In this document: positions 21,939-35,438 of the stretch, piece by piece
Numbering within the stretch: position 1 is the stretch's first letter
Layout: the number at the start of each line of letters is the position of its first letter
Notes under the pieces: model-generated
What the model was told of the DNA's origin: nothing
Databases searched by the model: none
What the model saw: the letters and a program-made list of their open reading frames with translations, nothing else
Program-made: the position numbers and the translations under genes
NCBI RefSeq assembly: GCF_000219625.1
Contig: NC_018215.1
Location: 1,860,001 to 1,924,000, forward strand
From: Zymoseptoria tritici IPO323
Lineage: Eukaryota > Ascomycota > Dothideomycetes > Mycosphaerellales > Mycosphaerellaceae
Length of the DNA: 64,000 nt
Reading direction: 5' to 3'

Positions 21939-24900
21939 ACTTCGGCTATTGCTCGAATGGAGGGCAGAGACTTGTTGTTGGCTTGCTCTCAGGCGTCCTG
22001 CATAGCCTTCACAGATACCTAGATGGAAACGAATCGGACATGATAACGACCTTTCTCACTTGCATCCAGTCCTCGTCAAGCGGTCATCACTCAATCTTGA
22101 CAGCGACTTCTGTCCGAGTTATTCTCAGCCGCGAGGTGGTGGCACGACATCCACATCATGCATAAGGAATACAGCCAGCGCATTGCCAACCTCACCTGTT
22201 GCGGCCACGTGCTTCGAGGACGCATAAATTCTACAGGGCTAGTCCGTCCGGTCAACGCGAATTCCGGTGCACACTCTCTCGTTAACTTGCTACATGTGCT
22301 CTCACACACGCATGCAAGCAGTCTTTGCATGTCGGATACTCCTACACACTCCAGCACATGGGCATGTCATCCTCACGCAAGCAGCGTCTGCATATCGGAT
22401 TCCTCCTCCTGCTCCTCCTCTACATCAGTTCATCGATCACAGGGTTTCTATCCATCATTGTCCTACTCCGACTTTCGGATCCTACGTCTCCGATCGGCGA
22501 CAGCTTTGCTTCCCCACACGCACGCCCGACGTCTGGAAAAGACGTTTGTGTCAAAGTCGAAACAGGCACAACAGGCACATGGAGCGTTTTGTGGAGGAAG
22601 CTGGACGCCTTCCATTGTCGTCATGACAGTTTGGGCAGGTCAGCCACATGTCAGACGAGTGAACGACAGACCGGTGCGCAATGTTTCGTGTATGGAGAAA
22701 GAGTGACGTGAGTGACGTTGAAGGGACGCCGGAATCCGATGGTGGCCGTTTCATGTATTCTGGGAGTTGTCGTATCGCGAGACCTCCTTTGGGCGATTTG
22801 TGCGAGAACTGTTCATGATGCAATAGTCTTACTGCAGCTCTGCTATGGCCTGGTACCGTCAGTCTGAGCTGGTTGGCATGATACTATGCCTCCCACACCA
22901 TCTCCGCAAAACCTCCCGGGCATCGCTTACACCCTATCGATTCTCGCTGGCTGGCCCTCGGCCACGAATACCTGTTCAGTTAGAGGAAGCTCTGCTTCTG
23001 GCCGATCAGGCTGGTTGTCATCATGCCCTGACGAGCACGCAGGCAAATGCGAACCGCTCCGCCCTTCTAGTGTGTGGAGAGAGTGTCTGAGCGTCCCAGC
23101 TGAAACACATCCTTCCTAACGGAAGTCGGTACCATTGCGTGTGCAAAATCCTTTACTCTCCGCACTGCGCCGAGCTCGATCTCCAGTGCACGAGCAGTGC
23201 TCCCCCGAGATCGATACGAGTGACGAGTGACGAGTGACGTCGAGTCCCCTGGTGTGTGATCGCTTGCGGCAGTCGGTACTTCGAGGCGATGGATCTTGCA
23301 TTCCCTGGTCTAGTGTTGTATTGCCCGTTAGCATCTGTGATCCTGGCAAGCGTAGTCCTCAACTTCTCCGGAAGGAGTAGTAGTGCGGTGAAAGTTCTAG
23401 GAAGCAGATTCTGCGTATCTGTACGAATGCAAGCATACCCATGTCCTTGTCTGTGCCGCTGGGGCCAACGACAACGCCAATGCAGACAGGGAAGTGCTCG
23501 TTCACAAACTCTTGGACCCCACCGACTTCGTGACTTCGTGACCGCGCCGTGTGAAGGTCCTTGGACAAGCGCGAGTACGGCGCAGGGAAGAGGAGTGGGG
23601 TTTCTCGCGCTCGTGCAGAGAGGCACAGTACCGCCAGTCCCGCTATTGCTGCCGACTCGCACCCACTGCCCCGCGTCTTGCACGCATTAGCAGGCAGACC
23701 AACGACCAGCGGTTTGAAGAACAACCTGGTCGCTATTGTCCATCTCTTTCCCATTCCTAATCTTCCTCCGAAGCTACTGTTCAGCAAGCAGGAATTTTTT
23801 CGAATGAGAAACATGCTGCGCTCGTCTGCGGTGAGAGTCGTTCGTCCCGGCTGGATCACAGGGTCTTTTGGCGCGCACGCGAGCCGGGCATGTCAGAGGT
23901 GCAAAACTTGGAAGTAGTTCGCTGGAGATTGTCGGCGGGAAGAAGAAAAGGAAGTCGAGGCGGGAATATGACGAATCGCGGCTGAGAAAGGCAGGTACAG
24001 TAGTGTCTGGTCGCGGCTGCTCATGGTCCCGTCGTGGTCGCGGCCGGGCAGAGCCTGCATTTGTGCAGCCATAATTCCCGTCCGATATGCGCTCCATCAA
24101 CGGCACGGTATTTCCCACTCATTCGGAGTCCAGAACAAGTCAGTGACGATACTTTCACCTCTGCCTTGTTCCCAGTACCAAATGATAATCACGAACCCGA
24201 CGGTACAGTATCGCAACGTCACTCCACGCGAGGAAGAAGGAATTCTCCTACCATGGATCAAACTCTTCTCCTGGACCACGTCGCACTGCCCTTCCGGCCC
24301 TACCAACGGACGGCGTGTAGTTCGAGCGAGACTAGAAGACAAGGTTCAAAGTGGGACTTCTGCTTCGATGCAATGCATGGTTAAGCGGAGGCGAGGTGGG
24401 TCTGCGGAGCCGCGCGAGTGAAAAAATCAAGGGACTGACTACACGAACGTGGCAGTGAGACAATCAACACGGAGAGGCTAGAAGGTGGACAGAACGGGGA
24501 AAGGACGGGAGGGATACCGGATGAAGAATGCACACCGTCTTCGGCTGGGTCAGCGGCGATGTTGCGAGTTCAACGGTTCAGACGTTTGTGCATGTGAGGT
24601 GGCTTGTGAAGTTTGTGAAGTTTTCGGGACACGGCCGTTGAATATCGGCCGTTTGAACAGAACGTGAACGTGGAGGACCGGAGAAGGTAATTCTCACTAC
24701 ATGCTATGCAGGTCTCATGCAGTCGTAGGAACGGTGGGATGGAAGCAAGACCATGACAATGGGTCATGCGACGAGACCAGGGCAGGGCAGCGATAGACGC
24801 ATCAAACTCACACACCATGAAATGAAGAGCCTGTGATCTTTTGAACATGATTTCGAGTGACTGTAAAATACATCGAGCTGGACAATCCTGCAGACATGCC

Positions 24901-25125
24901 ATGTACGCCTTTGTTGGCTGTCCCACCACCTGAACTCCGCTTTCCATGTGAGAAATCTACACCTGTGCCCAGACTTCTTTCCTCTCAGTCTTTGACCGCT
25001 CCGTGCTGACGAGCAGTTTCTTTCTGACGACGCCTCCATGGGGTCGGCCTCGTGCGCGCTAAACAAATTAAAACAGAAATGAAAACGTGACATAGCAACA
25101 TGCGTAAGACGACCGATCTCATCGA
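21939..25125. other. 3.2-kb gene-poor interval
   Basis: No gene can be supported. Short frames overlap on both strands without domains. Two degenerate copies of a CACGCAAGCAG...TCTGCAT...CGGAT...TCC segment lie about 66 bp apart at 22310-22410, and a short GAGTGAC tandem occurs at about 23217-23240. The last part probably includes the 3' untranslated region of the ABC transporter gene on the minus strand. Confidence 0.5.
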
Positions 25126-27119
25126 TCAGGTCTTGCGAAGGTAAAGCGTGAGCCATCCCAATATCCGGTAGCCGGCGATGATGCCGATCATGATACCGAC
25201 CCACTTGCCCGTCTCGCCAGACTTGTAGCCGTAGCTGCGAAGCACACCCTCGCCGGCAATGAGGCATTGCGGTGCGAGGTCGGTCTCATACAAGCATGAG
25301 CACTCACCAGCAGCATTCGTGCCGCAGGTGTAGTTGCGCTGAGCGAACTCGTTGACCATCATGCCCTGGAAAACGTATGATTGGTAGTCGATGTAGTGGA
25401 AGACGTATCGCCAGAATGGGTTAAGGGTTTGAGGTGGGACGAGGAAGCCTCCCGTGCACATCCAGAGACCGTTGGCAAAAGCCGTGCCGGCAAGAGCGAC
25501 GACGAAGATGGGAATGAGCGAGCTGACAAGAACGACAAGTGACTCGGCGGCGATGAGATCGAGGAATAGCCACATGACCCAGGTGAAAAAGGCTTGCGCG
25601 GTGGGTCGGAAGTTCGAGAGCCAGTATGCGACAATGGAAAAGAGCATAGCGATCAGGAAGAGGTAAGGAATACCGGTGACGAAGTTGGCCAAAAGGAATG
25701 ACGATGGCCCGTAGAGACCGTTGGCTCGCTCCTTGATGAAGAGAGCGCGATCCTCGAGGTAGGCGGGAATGTAAGCGACAGCCATGAAGGACATGAAAGC
25801 ACCACCGAAGAAGATGGCGTTGATGAACGACTGGATGTTGCCTTGTTCGGGGTTGAGGCGAAGCCAGACAGTTCCCATCATGACGGCGAGACCCATGTAC
25901 ATGGCAATTCGGATACCGTAAGCGATGATGTCGCGGTAGGACTTGATAAAAGATCGGTGGATGAGAGCGATAGGGATGGCAAAAGCACCGGCTTTCTCCT
26001 CTTTGGTGTTGATGTTGAGCTCCGTGTCCATGGAGTTGCGGGCCATCTCGTCCGTGAGCTCGGTCACCGTGGCGGTCGCAAGGCGGGACTTGTGCCATGA
26101 GGAGTGAACCATGTTCAACTGTTGGTCGACCTCGCCGCGATCGCGGGCGAAATCGGTGTTGACAAAGTCGATGATGAACTCGGCTGGGTTCATGTATAGC
26201 GGAATTGGGAATCCACAGGCATCGAAGTAAGGCTGGACCTCAGAGACGGGTCCGCTGTATGCGGTCCCACCTTGTGAGAGGAGCAAGAGCTTGTCGAACA
26301 TGGCGAATGTGGAGGTGGAAGGTTGATGGATGGATGCGATAACGATCAGCTGGTCCATGTTAGTCCTGGTCATGTGGAAGCGCATTCATCGAGGTACTCA
26401 CGTTGTGCTTCTTCGCAATGTCCTTGACGAAGGAGATGACCTCGAACGAGGCAGCGGAGTCGAGACCAGATGTCGGCTCGTCCAAGAACAACAGCTTAGG
26501 ACTGGTGATCAACTGTGCAGCAACACTAACACGACGCTTCTGACCACCTGAGATACCCTTTCGAATTGGTGTGCCGATCAAGTTGTTTGCCTGGCTTTGA
26601 AGACCAAAGGCCGTGAGGAGAGCCTCAATGCGCTGGATGCGCTCGATCTTGCTCACATTGCTGGGAAGTGACAGGCGGGCGGCGAAGTTGAGTGTTTCCC
26701 GGACGGTGAGCGAACCGACAAGGGCGTCTTCTTGCTCGACGTAGGCAGAGATGCGGCGGAAGGTCTTTGGATCGGCAGATTGGCCGTTGATGTAGACGGC
26801 GGCCTTGACGTTGGCGGCGAGCGATGCTGTTCGGTGGGCAAGGACGTTCAACAGGGTGGTCTTTCCGGAACCACTAGATCGCGCAGAGTCAGTGAATGTC
26901 GGCAAGTGAAGTGGTGCAAATGCCAACTTACGAAGGACCCATGAGCGCGAGAAGCTCGCCGGCCTTGACAATGCCATTGATGTCGTTCAAGATGGTCTTT
27001 GGCTGCTGAGATTGACGGTCCTTGACGGTGACGGTGACGCCCTTCCAGCCGAAGCTGCGGATGTTTGTGTTGGTGAGCTGGGCATAGTCACCTCCGATCA
27101 TCTTCTCAATGTCCGACAT
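25126..27119 (-). CDS. ABCG-family half-size ABC transporter
   Basis: Three exons (27119-26932, 26873-26402, 26349-25126; introns 58 and 52 nt) give 627 residues, the size of an ABCG (White-type) half transporter. The ATP-binding domain comes first: Walker A GPSGSGKTT (interrupted by intron 1), signature ISGGQKRR, Walker B KLLFLDEPTSGLDS, switch His in VIASIHQPS. The ABC-2 membrane domain follows with about six helices (AMYMGLAVMMGTVWLRL, AIFFGGAFMSFMAVAYIPAYL, FLLANFVTGIPYLFLIAML, VALAGTAFANGLWMCTGGFLVPP). A cysteine-bearing extracellular loop (YTCGTNAAGECSCLYE) precedes the last helix. Half transporters act as dimers at the plasma membrane or vacuole; substrates of fungal ABCG proteins of this kind (lipids, drugs) cannot be predicted from sequence. 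Confidence 0.92.
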
Positions 27120-30100
27120 TTTGCTGTAGCGTCTGCGGTCGGGAGTCGCAGCCTGAAGTTCGTAGGCCAGCGTGATGGTGAGTGAAGGCCACGGAGTGCG
27201 GTCAGGTGTGTTGCGCGGTCGATTGCGTGGAGACCGTTGGTAGCGCGAGCGAAGCGGAGGTCGGTGCGTAAGATGCTGGACTGGGAGCTGGGGTGCTCAG
27301 AGATGATGAAGGCCAGGGAGCCCGTGCTTGTCTCGATGGTGATTTCGTCAGGAACAGGGTAAAGAATTCCGAGTCAGCACCAAGTGTCAGACCGAGTCAG
27401 GTGCGCGGATTGATCTGGTCGGAGAAATGGTTGATGTGTTTGCGATGGAGGACTCGAGGTGAGTGAGAGAGCGATTGCGGTAGTGATGAAGTGAAGGTGA
27501 AGTCTGTAGGCGGATCGGAGTCGATGTGCTCGTTGGGCGATGGTGAAGCGAGATTGAATTGACCGGGGAGGGGAAGGCACGGTCGCGTTGAGGTGGGAAG
27601 AAGGAAGAGGAAAAGACGACAAACGAGGGGAAGTCGGGGTGAATGAGGTGAATGTAGTTCTCACAAGAAGGGCAAAGAGTGGTACGGCGGGCAAAAGACA
27701 GCACGGCGGTGCGACGACCAAGGCGGGTTAGGATGCGTTGCGGGTTGCAGGGAGCTGCAGGAGACGATCGTCAAATACATTGGGCCTTTCGACGATAGCT
27801 TGACTTGACGCATTCGTCCGGGTGTGGCGAAACCTGCGCTAGAGAGCGGCAGAGCGAGGTCGAAATGGTGATGTGTTCCGGAAGACCGAAGACTAAAATC
27901 ATCACGACTCAACCTTCTTTCTTGTGCCTGGCCTGGATCGGCCTGGGCTCCATTACCTCCTATTCCCTGGTTGCGATTACGTGAACGGCATCGGTACGAC
28001 AGTACGACATGGATGGGAACACACGGCCGACCGATCATCGAGCGCACTACACGCCGAACAGCCGCGAGCCGACCACGTCCGAGCTGGTCTTTTCTCTCTG
28101 CGTTATCGTCCAGAGTGTGCGATACAGTGCGAGGCATGGAGACATGAAACGAGCATCTTCGCCGAACAGTCTCCGTCATGCGGTGTCGCTGGTGCGAGTG
28201 TAGCTTGCCCTTTAGCTTTTGGTACCTGCAGGCCCCTGGCCGGCGCTAGCCTGTTCTCGGCGTCGCACTACCGTTTCAACCGCCCTGCAGCAGAAGCGCG
28301 CCTTCCCTGTTAGCGTGGATTATCTCAGGAGGCCAAAAGTCAATGCTAGGCGAGGTCTATGCACAAACTCCCCTTCCAGTTAGTCCGATCCTCTGTAAAG
28401 AGGATGCAGTCCGCCGATCTTGGAAGGAGTTTCGCTGCAGCCCGAGGGGTCATTCCCAGGTCACGTAAGCGTGGGGTCCGCAGGAGAGCCAGGACAAGCA
28501 CAAGACCCCCTAGCAGTGATCTTTGGATCACCTCGTCACGACATTCCCTCCCGCCGTCTCGCCTGTCCGTCTCCACTTCACAGCCAGATTCTCAACAACT
28601 TGTGAGAAGTTGCAGCTGGCGCGGGGCAAAAGTTGTCCGCCTGTATTTGAAGACGCGCCGTCGATGTTTACCCCTGGTCGTGACTCGCCAGCCACGCTGC
28701 AGTGGGCCGATGACAAAGGGCGAGCACCGCGAGATGGAGCTCGGAAGGAGAAAATCCTCGATTGGTTGCATGGCGATGGTGCCGTCGTTTGATCTCCGTC
28801 CGTATCGAGACTAGAGTTCAGGGCTGGCGAAGATTTAGCTTTGCGGACCGTTAGTGTGGGATCTTGGACATCGTCAACGGCTAGTCCAACGTCGGAGCTT
28901 GCCCGCGAACGCTCAAGTCATGTCCATCGACCTAGCAAAGTTGCGATCGCCTCAACGCATTGCGGTGCTGCGCCGCGTCGCTGTATCTGATTATCCGTCT
29001 CGAGTCGATGGCGCCTGATGTTTTCTGGCAGTCACATTCGGCAGGTGCTGTAACCGCGGAAGGATAAACATGTGCACAGACTTATCGTATGTGCCGAGCG
29101 TGGTGGTGGTACAACTGTGCAGGACGTTTGCCTGGTGCAACCGACCCACGTTGCGTGCGCCAGGGGACAATTGTCGGTCCATGGAGACGGTCAGCTCCTT
29201 CGGCGGAGCTGCCGGCATCCCCGATACCATGGAAGAGGACAGCTCCATCGTCCTCAACCTCCCTTGGGTCGTGGTGGCAGCAAGCACGACTCGATCGAGA
29301 ACGTTTCCGGCCTCGGCGGAGAGAGCTGCGGTCTCCCAAGGTGCGATCCGCGAGGTGATCTCTCTCCTGTGCCATGTCTTGATTCGCCACGACACTGGTG
29401 CAGCAAAGTTGGCAACAGCGGGTCTGACTCCTGCACCAGCGCCGAGAGCCGTCTTCCGCTCCGCGGCCCATCATGGAGACCCATAATCATTACGTTGCGC
29501 TCAGACTGGGCGACAAGACCGGTCTAGCAAACTCTCATTGAAAGAACGAGGAGCGAACAGTTAGCCACTCTTACTAGCGAGTCGAGGCGAAGTCTCGTCG
29601 TCCATTCAGAGTTGCCCTGAGTCCCCGTGAAGACCCGCCAATTTTGGAACGATCACCAGGTGCACGGATGTGTCGCCCGGGCCCAGACGATGATCCCGGA
29701 CAGAGAGATCGAATCTGCTTTCCCTCCCACTGGTCATTATTATTCTCAGCAATCACGTCAACTGTCGTGGCGCAAACGGCACTACTTCACGTCAACGGCA
29801 GTCTGTCCTCCCAGGCCTGGTCCCGCGATCTCCTTCCACTTCCCTTCCAACATCATTCCCCCGACACCCCGGCCAGTATCTTGTACGACTGTCGCACTCG
29901 CCTCTTCCAAACGGCCACTGCACTCCACCGCACTGCGATCCATCACTTCTCGGTCATCATCGCACCGTGCAATCCGATCTCGCATTACCACCGGACGAGT
30001 CCTGGTCGGACAGCCATTGCATCTCGTTCTCCGCGCATCCATTCCTCAGTGTGGATCGCACCGAGCAACTTGCCACCACTTTTAAACACTCACGGTCCTG

Positions 30101-30242
30101 CTGTATTCTCCCCGTTGGATCATGCATCTCCCTGGACATTGAGTGCTTTCCTTGATATCTGAATCCATTCTACTGGTCTGTTCCACTGGCCTCTGAATGG
30201 TATTTACCAAGGCATCTACCTCCACTCCGAACACTTCTCACG
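27120..30242. other. 3.1-kb interval between divergent genes
   Basis: This stretch separates the starts of the ABCG gene (minus) and the NifS-like gene (plus), so it holds both promoters. No open frame shows a recognisable domain or credible exon chain. Position 27450-27660 is purine-rich on the plus strand, consistent with a pyrimidine-rich leader of the minus-strand gene. Confidence 0.5.
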
Positions 30243-32591
30243 ATGGACATTCCTTCGCACATTCTGGATGCAGTCTCCATCAACGACGTTTCACCACCAA
30301 GTTCGCCATACCTCACATCGACAGCTTTCCAAACAGCAAACTCATCCGCTGGGGACGTTTCCACGACGAGCGACTCGGACCATGAGCATGGCTACCAGAC
30401 AGACTACACGACCCCAGCTTCATCAGAAATCAACTCAGGTCACGACGACATGCAACCCGACGACGTGGAGGACTTCCGCGATCGCGAGTATCCACAATTA
30501 AAGGGCAAGACTTACCTGGACCATGGTGGCACGACGGTATGTTGAATCCATCTTGCAATCGAAAGAAGTATCGCTAACGCATTCCAGCTATATGCCAAAT
30601 CCCTGGTTGAGGAATTCTCTGCTGACTTGATTGCCAACCTCTACGGCAACCCACACTCGGCCTCGACACCGTCTGCTATTGCCGGTCACCGTGTCGACAC
30701 CGTCCGTGAGCGTGCTCTGCGATTCTTCGGTGCCGATCCAGAGGAATACGACCTCGTCTTCGTCGCCAACGCCACTGCTGCCATCAAACTTGTTATCGAA
30801 TGTTTCAAGGACCATGCCGCCGCTAGCAATACCCCAGTTTGGTACGGGTACCACAAGGACGCACATACGTCGCTCGTGGGTGTACGAGAGTCGACCAAGA
30901 TGCATCGCTGTTTCACCAGCGACGAAGAGGTTGACATCTGGATCAACAGCGGTGGCCTGGGAGGCCCACGAGCAAGACAGCTGGGTCTGTTTGCGTACCC
31001 CGGCCAGTCCAACATGACTGGACGAAGACTGCCCCTCAGCTGGTACGTTCACCGGGATGGTGTCGTGATCTGATGACAATGCTGACGTTACGCAGGCCTG
31101 GTCGCATTCGCAAATCCTTGCACAAGGCGGCGACCTACACCCTCCTGGATGCTGCTGCTCTGGCAAGCACGGCTCCTCTGGATTTATCCGACGCGGCTAC
31201 TGGTCCCGACTTTGTGGCCCTATCTTTTTACAAGATCTTCGGCTTTCCCAACATCGGTGCCTTGCTTGTGCGCAAGGAGTCAGCCCACGTTCTGGAGAGC
31301 CGCAAGTTCTTCGGTGGCGGCACCGTCGAGATGGTCATCGCTGTCAACGACGTCTGGCACGCCAAGAAGGAAACTTCCATTCACGACCGTCTCGAGGATG
31401 GCACGCTCCCCTTTCATTCCATTTTCGCACTGGATCACGCAATGAACGTTCACGAACGCTTATACGGGCCGAACCCGATGAAGTTCATCTCACATCACAC
31501 CGCGCAACTCGGCAAGATGCTGTATGATGGTCTGTCCTCTCTCAAACACAGTAATGGCACCCCGCTGTGTCGGATATACAAAGACGACGCTGCAATTTAC
31601 GGCGATCCCACGATGCAAGGCGCAACAGTCGCGTTCAACGTTCAACGGCCTGATGGCACTCTGATCGGATTTGAAGTCGTCGAGGAGGCCGCGGACGAAC
31701 GCAATATTTACGTACGAAGTGGTTCGTTGTGCAATCCAGGAGGTGTTGCTACGTACCTGAACTGGTCTCCAGCAGAGATGCGCGCTGCTTTTGCTTCTGG
31801 TCATCGGTGCTCCAACCCAACCCAAGTCATGCTTGGAAAGGCTACTGGAGTCGTTCGCGTCAGTCTCGGTGCCATGAGCACGGCAGCAGATGTCCGCACC
31901 ATGCTTGAATTCTTGGACGAGGTCTATGTCAACGTCTACGATCATCAACACATGAGCGTCAGCACGATCAAGGCGCCCACATCGACCCAAGCAGCGCCCG
32001 GACTGAACTCACGGTCCCTCAGCACACCAGAATTCACAACCCGTCCGAGCATGGCCATCACCGCCCTTCCACCGGCGCCCATACGCACCCCAACAGAGCC
32101 GAAATCACCCGACCAAACTTCCGAAGCGCAGCCCGATGAGCGACCCAAACCTCCACCCTTCAATCCCGCTGACTATGTGAAAATGCGCAAGCCCTGGGAA
32201 GAAGAAATGCGCAAAAACGCCGCCGTCTATGCCCAGGACATGAAAGCACGCGAAGCCGAAGATGCCAGCCTAAACCGATCAACCAACGCTCCGAGCGTCA
32301 AGGCGCGGAAGTTCGGCCGTAGCGTGGTCAATTTATTACGCACCAAAAGTGGGCACAACTCAGACGGAAGGTACGATGAACACCGAACCTCTGGAGCATA
32401 TTGTCGAGGTCAAATCTGACCTTTATTCCTACAGTAGATCTCCTATACCTGCATCGCCCATGCCGCCGGATCTGAGTCGACAACAGCGCTTGAACGTTCC
32501 GCGGCATATGAATACCGGACTATCGGCCAAGAGCAGTCTGGACTCGCTGCAAACACCTGCTATCTTGAGGGAGATGGGCATGGGCGTCTGA
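30243..32591 (+). CDS. NifS-like / molybdenum cofactor sulfurase-like PLP enzyme lacking a MOSC domain
   Basis: Four exons (30243-30536, 30588-31042, 31096-32370, 32435-32591; introns 51, 53, 64 nt) give 726 residues. After ~75 disordered residues, a class V aminotransferase domain begins with YPQLKGKTYLDHGGTTLYAKS, the start typical of molybdenum cofactor sulfurases. NLYGNPHSAS, VFVANATAAIKLV and the PLP-lysine region SFYKIFGFPNIGALLVRK follow, then RSGSLCNPGG near the site of the persulfide Cys. The C-terminal ~230 residues are Pro/Ser-rich and disordered. Full Moco sulfurases (HxB, MOCOS) continue into MOSC domains that are absent here, so this is probably a paralogous cysteine desulfurase-like protein of unknown acceptor. 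PLP enzyme assignment is firm, role is inferred. Confidence 0.85.
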
Positions 32592-35438
32592 CATTGAGTA
32601 GTCGTGCGTTTGAACTACCTTTTGAATCTCGCGGCGCAGTACACAACACCACACAACATCACTACATGGACATATTTACATGACAATTTTATACGCGAAA
32701 CGTTAGCAGGGCATTGGTCGGGATGGAACAGAAAAGAAACACTCACTTGGGAGTACAGAGAGAGGCAAAAGAAAACTTCAGTGCAAGAGATGGTGGCGCA
32801 AGCAGAGCAGCGTCATTGGAGAACAGAATCAATACCCCTGGGACGAGGTTTTGTCCCGCTTTTAGTATGCTAAGTTCTCGCAATCGAGGTTCCCGATTGG
32901 GAGGGACGCGCAGATTGCGTTTTCAGGAGGGGCGACTTGTACATATACGAGACGGATGGAGTGCATGAGGTTGAAGAATGGAAGATAATTGGCCATGACA
33001 GGACAAAGATGGTGGCTGCGAATTGGAACGACGAGAAAGATTGAGAGAGGGAGGGACAGACGACTCTCACGACTCACTCGCTTGGAACAGAAGAGGGCGG
33101 AGCGGAAGTTGAATGTTCGCTGACCGAAGTACATTGTATTCCTGTTCGAAAGCAGATGCCAGACAGACAGGAGCTGCACTCAGTTGCTAGGATCAATACC
33201 CCGGAAAGAATTCACACTACTACTTATTACTTACTTCATTTCATGTTCCTTCGTTCCTGCCTGCCCTATCTCTGTAGTCGTCTCAAGAGGCGCCTGTCAA
33301 GGTCAAGCCCATCATCACCCGGACAGCTGTCTATCGCTGCAGCCATCCACGACGCCTCTGACGCCTCTCTGCGTGGCAAGCGAAGGTCGGGGAGAAAAGC
33401 GCGTGTGACCATGGCGGATACGAGGCGGACGAGACGAGGGACGCCTTCATACGCCCTGAGACAGCCCACTCACGGCGTGCGTACGTGTCATGCCGTCAGC
33501 CGTGTTGGTCTCTGCCTTGTTGGTGGCATCCATGTCCTGGTGACGCGACTGGAAGACGAGGAAATGAGGGAAGAGATGCACGGCGCCATTTTGGGCGTTG
33601 GAGAACATTTTGTCATGGTTGCCAACAAACATTCGCTACGGTCTCCTACATCGCTAAGGCGGCTTATGTGCAGTGATGGCAAACAACACCTGGCGAAGTG
33701 ACGGCGAACCGGTCAGCGGAGGATGGTAAAGCATACGGTGCGGTCAAGTCAGACATTCGGCATCCCTCGGGCGCCTGCATTGCACGACCTCCACCATCGA
33801 TCGCCCTTTCCAAGTTCCAAAATTTCCCGCGACCCGTCGACCGCGATTGCGACCATGATCACCGACGCAGCAGCACATCCACTATTTTCCCGTGTCCCAA
33901 ACAATGCGACGATGATCCGATCGCTGCGACGGGACTCGAAGCGAGAACTCCACTTGTCCTGCGTACTTGGAACCGACGGTCGCGACGACAAGCCGAGCCA
34001 GGTCGGTGGGCGCGAGAGTCGCACCGGATGCTTGTGAGGATTTTCCATCACATTTTCCAAGGCGATGTTGTGGAACGCTCGGGTGTGTAGGCTGGTGGAG
34101 TCTGCAGGATCTTCTTGTACCGTGTACGGCTGTCATGTGTCACGGGGGGCAGAGGGAGTGGACTCGCTAGAATGCAGGTGTGGAGTCTGCGTTGCGTTAC
34201 ACGACAGTGTTTGTGATTTGATTCCTTCTTTTCTGGTGTTTTGCTCCGAGGGATTCGTCCCATGAGTTCTACCTCTGGAGATGATGGTGGAAAGTGACTT
34301 GTATGTTTTGTTCCTTTTCCCGGGTTGGTGGGAGATGAGGTGCTGCAAGGAGGAAGATTCGTTTTCCTCTTGATTGTGTTCATGCAACGCGATGATGCGC
34401 CGGGTGGGCAATCATTGCGGTATTGCCGGTACGTGCGACGAGGAGAATTTCCAGCGACGGGGAAAGAAGAGTTGGGTAGGTGGCTTTACCGTTCTTCCAT
34501 TTCTCCATCACATTTCCACTTGCTTCGTACACCGATTTTGCAGGACCTGAAACCGCGGTCCAGATCCGTTCGCAGTGATCCACCGAGGCCAGGTACAGTG
34601 GTTCTTCACACACGTGAGGCCCGACGGTTTCCGGACGGGAACGCAGCGCGAGGAGCATGTGAAGGAGGGTGGTATGGTGCTCGGTGCTCTTGTTCGACAA
34701 GGACCGGGCCCAAGAATGAGCTGAAGAACGAGAAACACCAGATCGATGCGGGAGAGACCAGTTCTGTGACCGATACGGAAGAAACAGCGCTCGTGTTTGG
34801 TGTCCGATGCGGAGGAGACATCCATTGAGGTTTGTGCTCGATGCGGAGGGTCTAGATTTTGTATACTTTGTGTCTGTGATGAAGAGTTCGAGTGCTGTCC
34901 AACGGGCCCCGATCTCACTGTTGCTTGGCCCTGTGTTCGGAGATTGCCTTGCTATAGGGCCACTGTGTTGAGGAACACATGTGAGCATCGCTTCAGGCTC
35001 CGTGACTCTTGTGGAGCGATAAGTCTTCGTGCGTTCTTCCCGGAATGTTCAGATGGAGGCCATGGCCGCGGAACCTCTTCGCGTTGAGGTTTTCTGTCGC
35101 GTTCGCCATGCGTTGTGTATCCCTGAGTTGTGAGGAAACTGTACAACGCATTACATATGTTTGAGTACAACGAGCACTCGCTTCGAGGTGAAGCACACAG
35201 CGGAATGCAGTGGACTGAGTAGGCAATATAATCTCTGGTCTCCATTAACGGTGAGGAAACGAGGCAATGTGGTGGCATATGCGATGGTGTGATAAGGGAG
35301 GGATGAGGGAGGCAAATGAGTCTTTTCACGGACAGCGAGAAATACAGCAGTACGTGGTCAAGGTACCGGCTGGAGCAGCGAGTTGTTCTGTGGTGGCCGG
35401 CATGGCCTCCCTTACCGAACGCGAATGTATCGCCTGCT
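32592..35438. other. 2.8-kb gene-poor interval between convergent genes
   Basis: No supported gene. Short frames on both strands lack domains. The interval lies between two convergent stops (NifS-like gene and acid phosphatase), so it should contain both 3' untranslated regions, but that does not account for its length. Confidence 0.5.

Noticed and set aside
22325..22711. 128-codon plus-strand frame with a hydrophobic stretch (GFLLLLLLYISSS)
   Set aside because: It opens with TTG, and the hydrophobic part comes from a CTCCTCCTG simple sequence; no exon structure supports it.
23153..23859. Overlapping minus-strand frames of 166 and 176 codons
   Set aside because: Composition is Arg/Ser/Thr-rich and unlike a folded protein, no domain, and no convincing splice partners.
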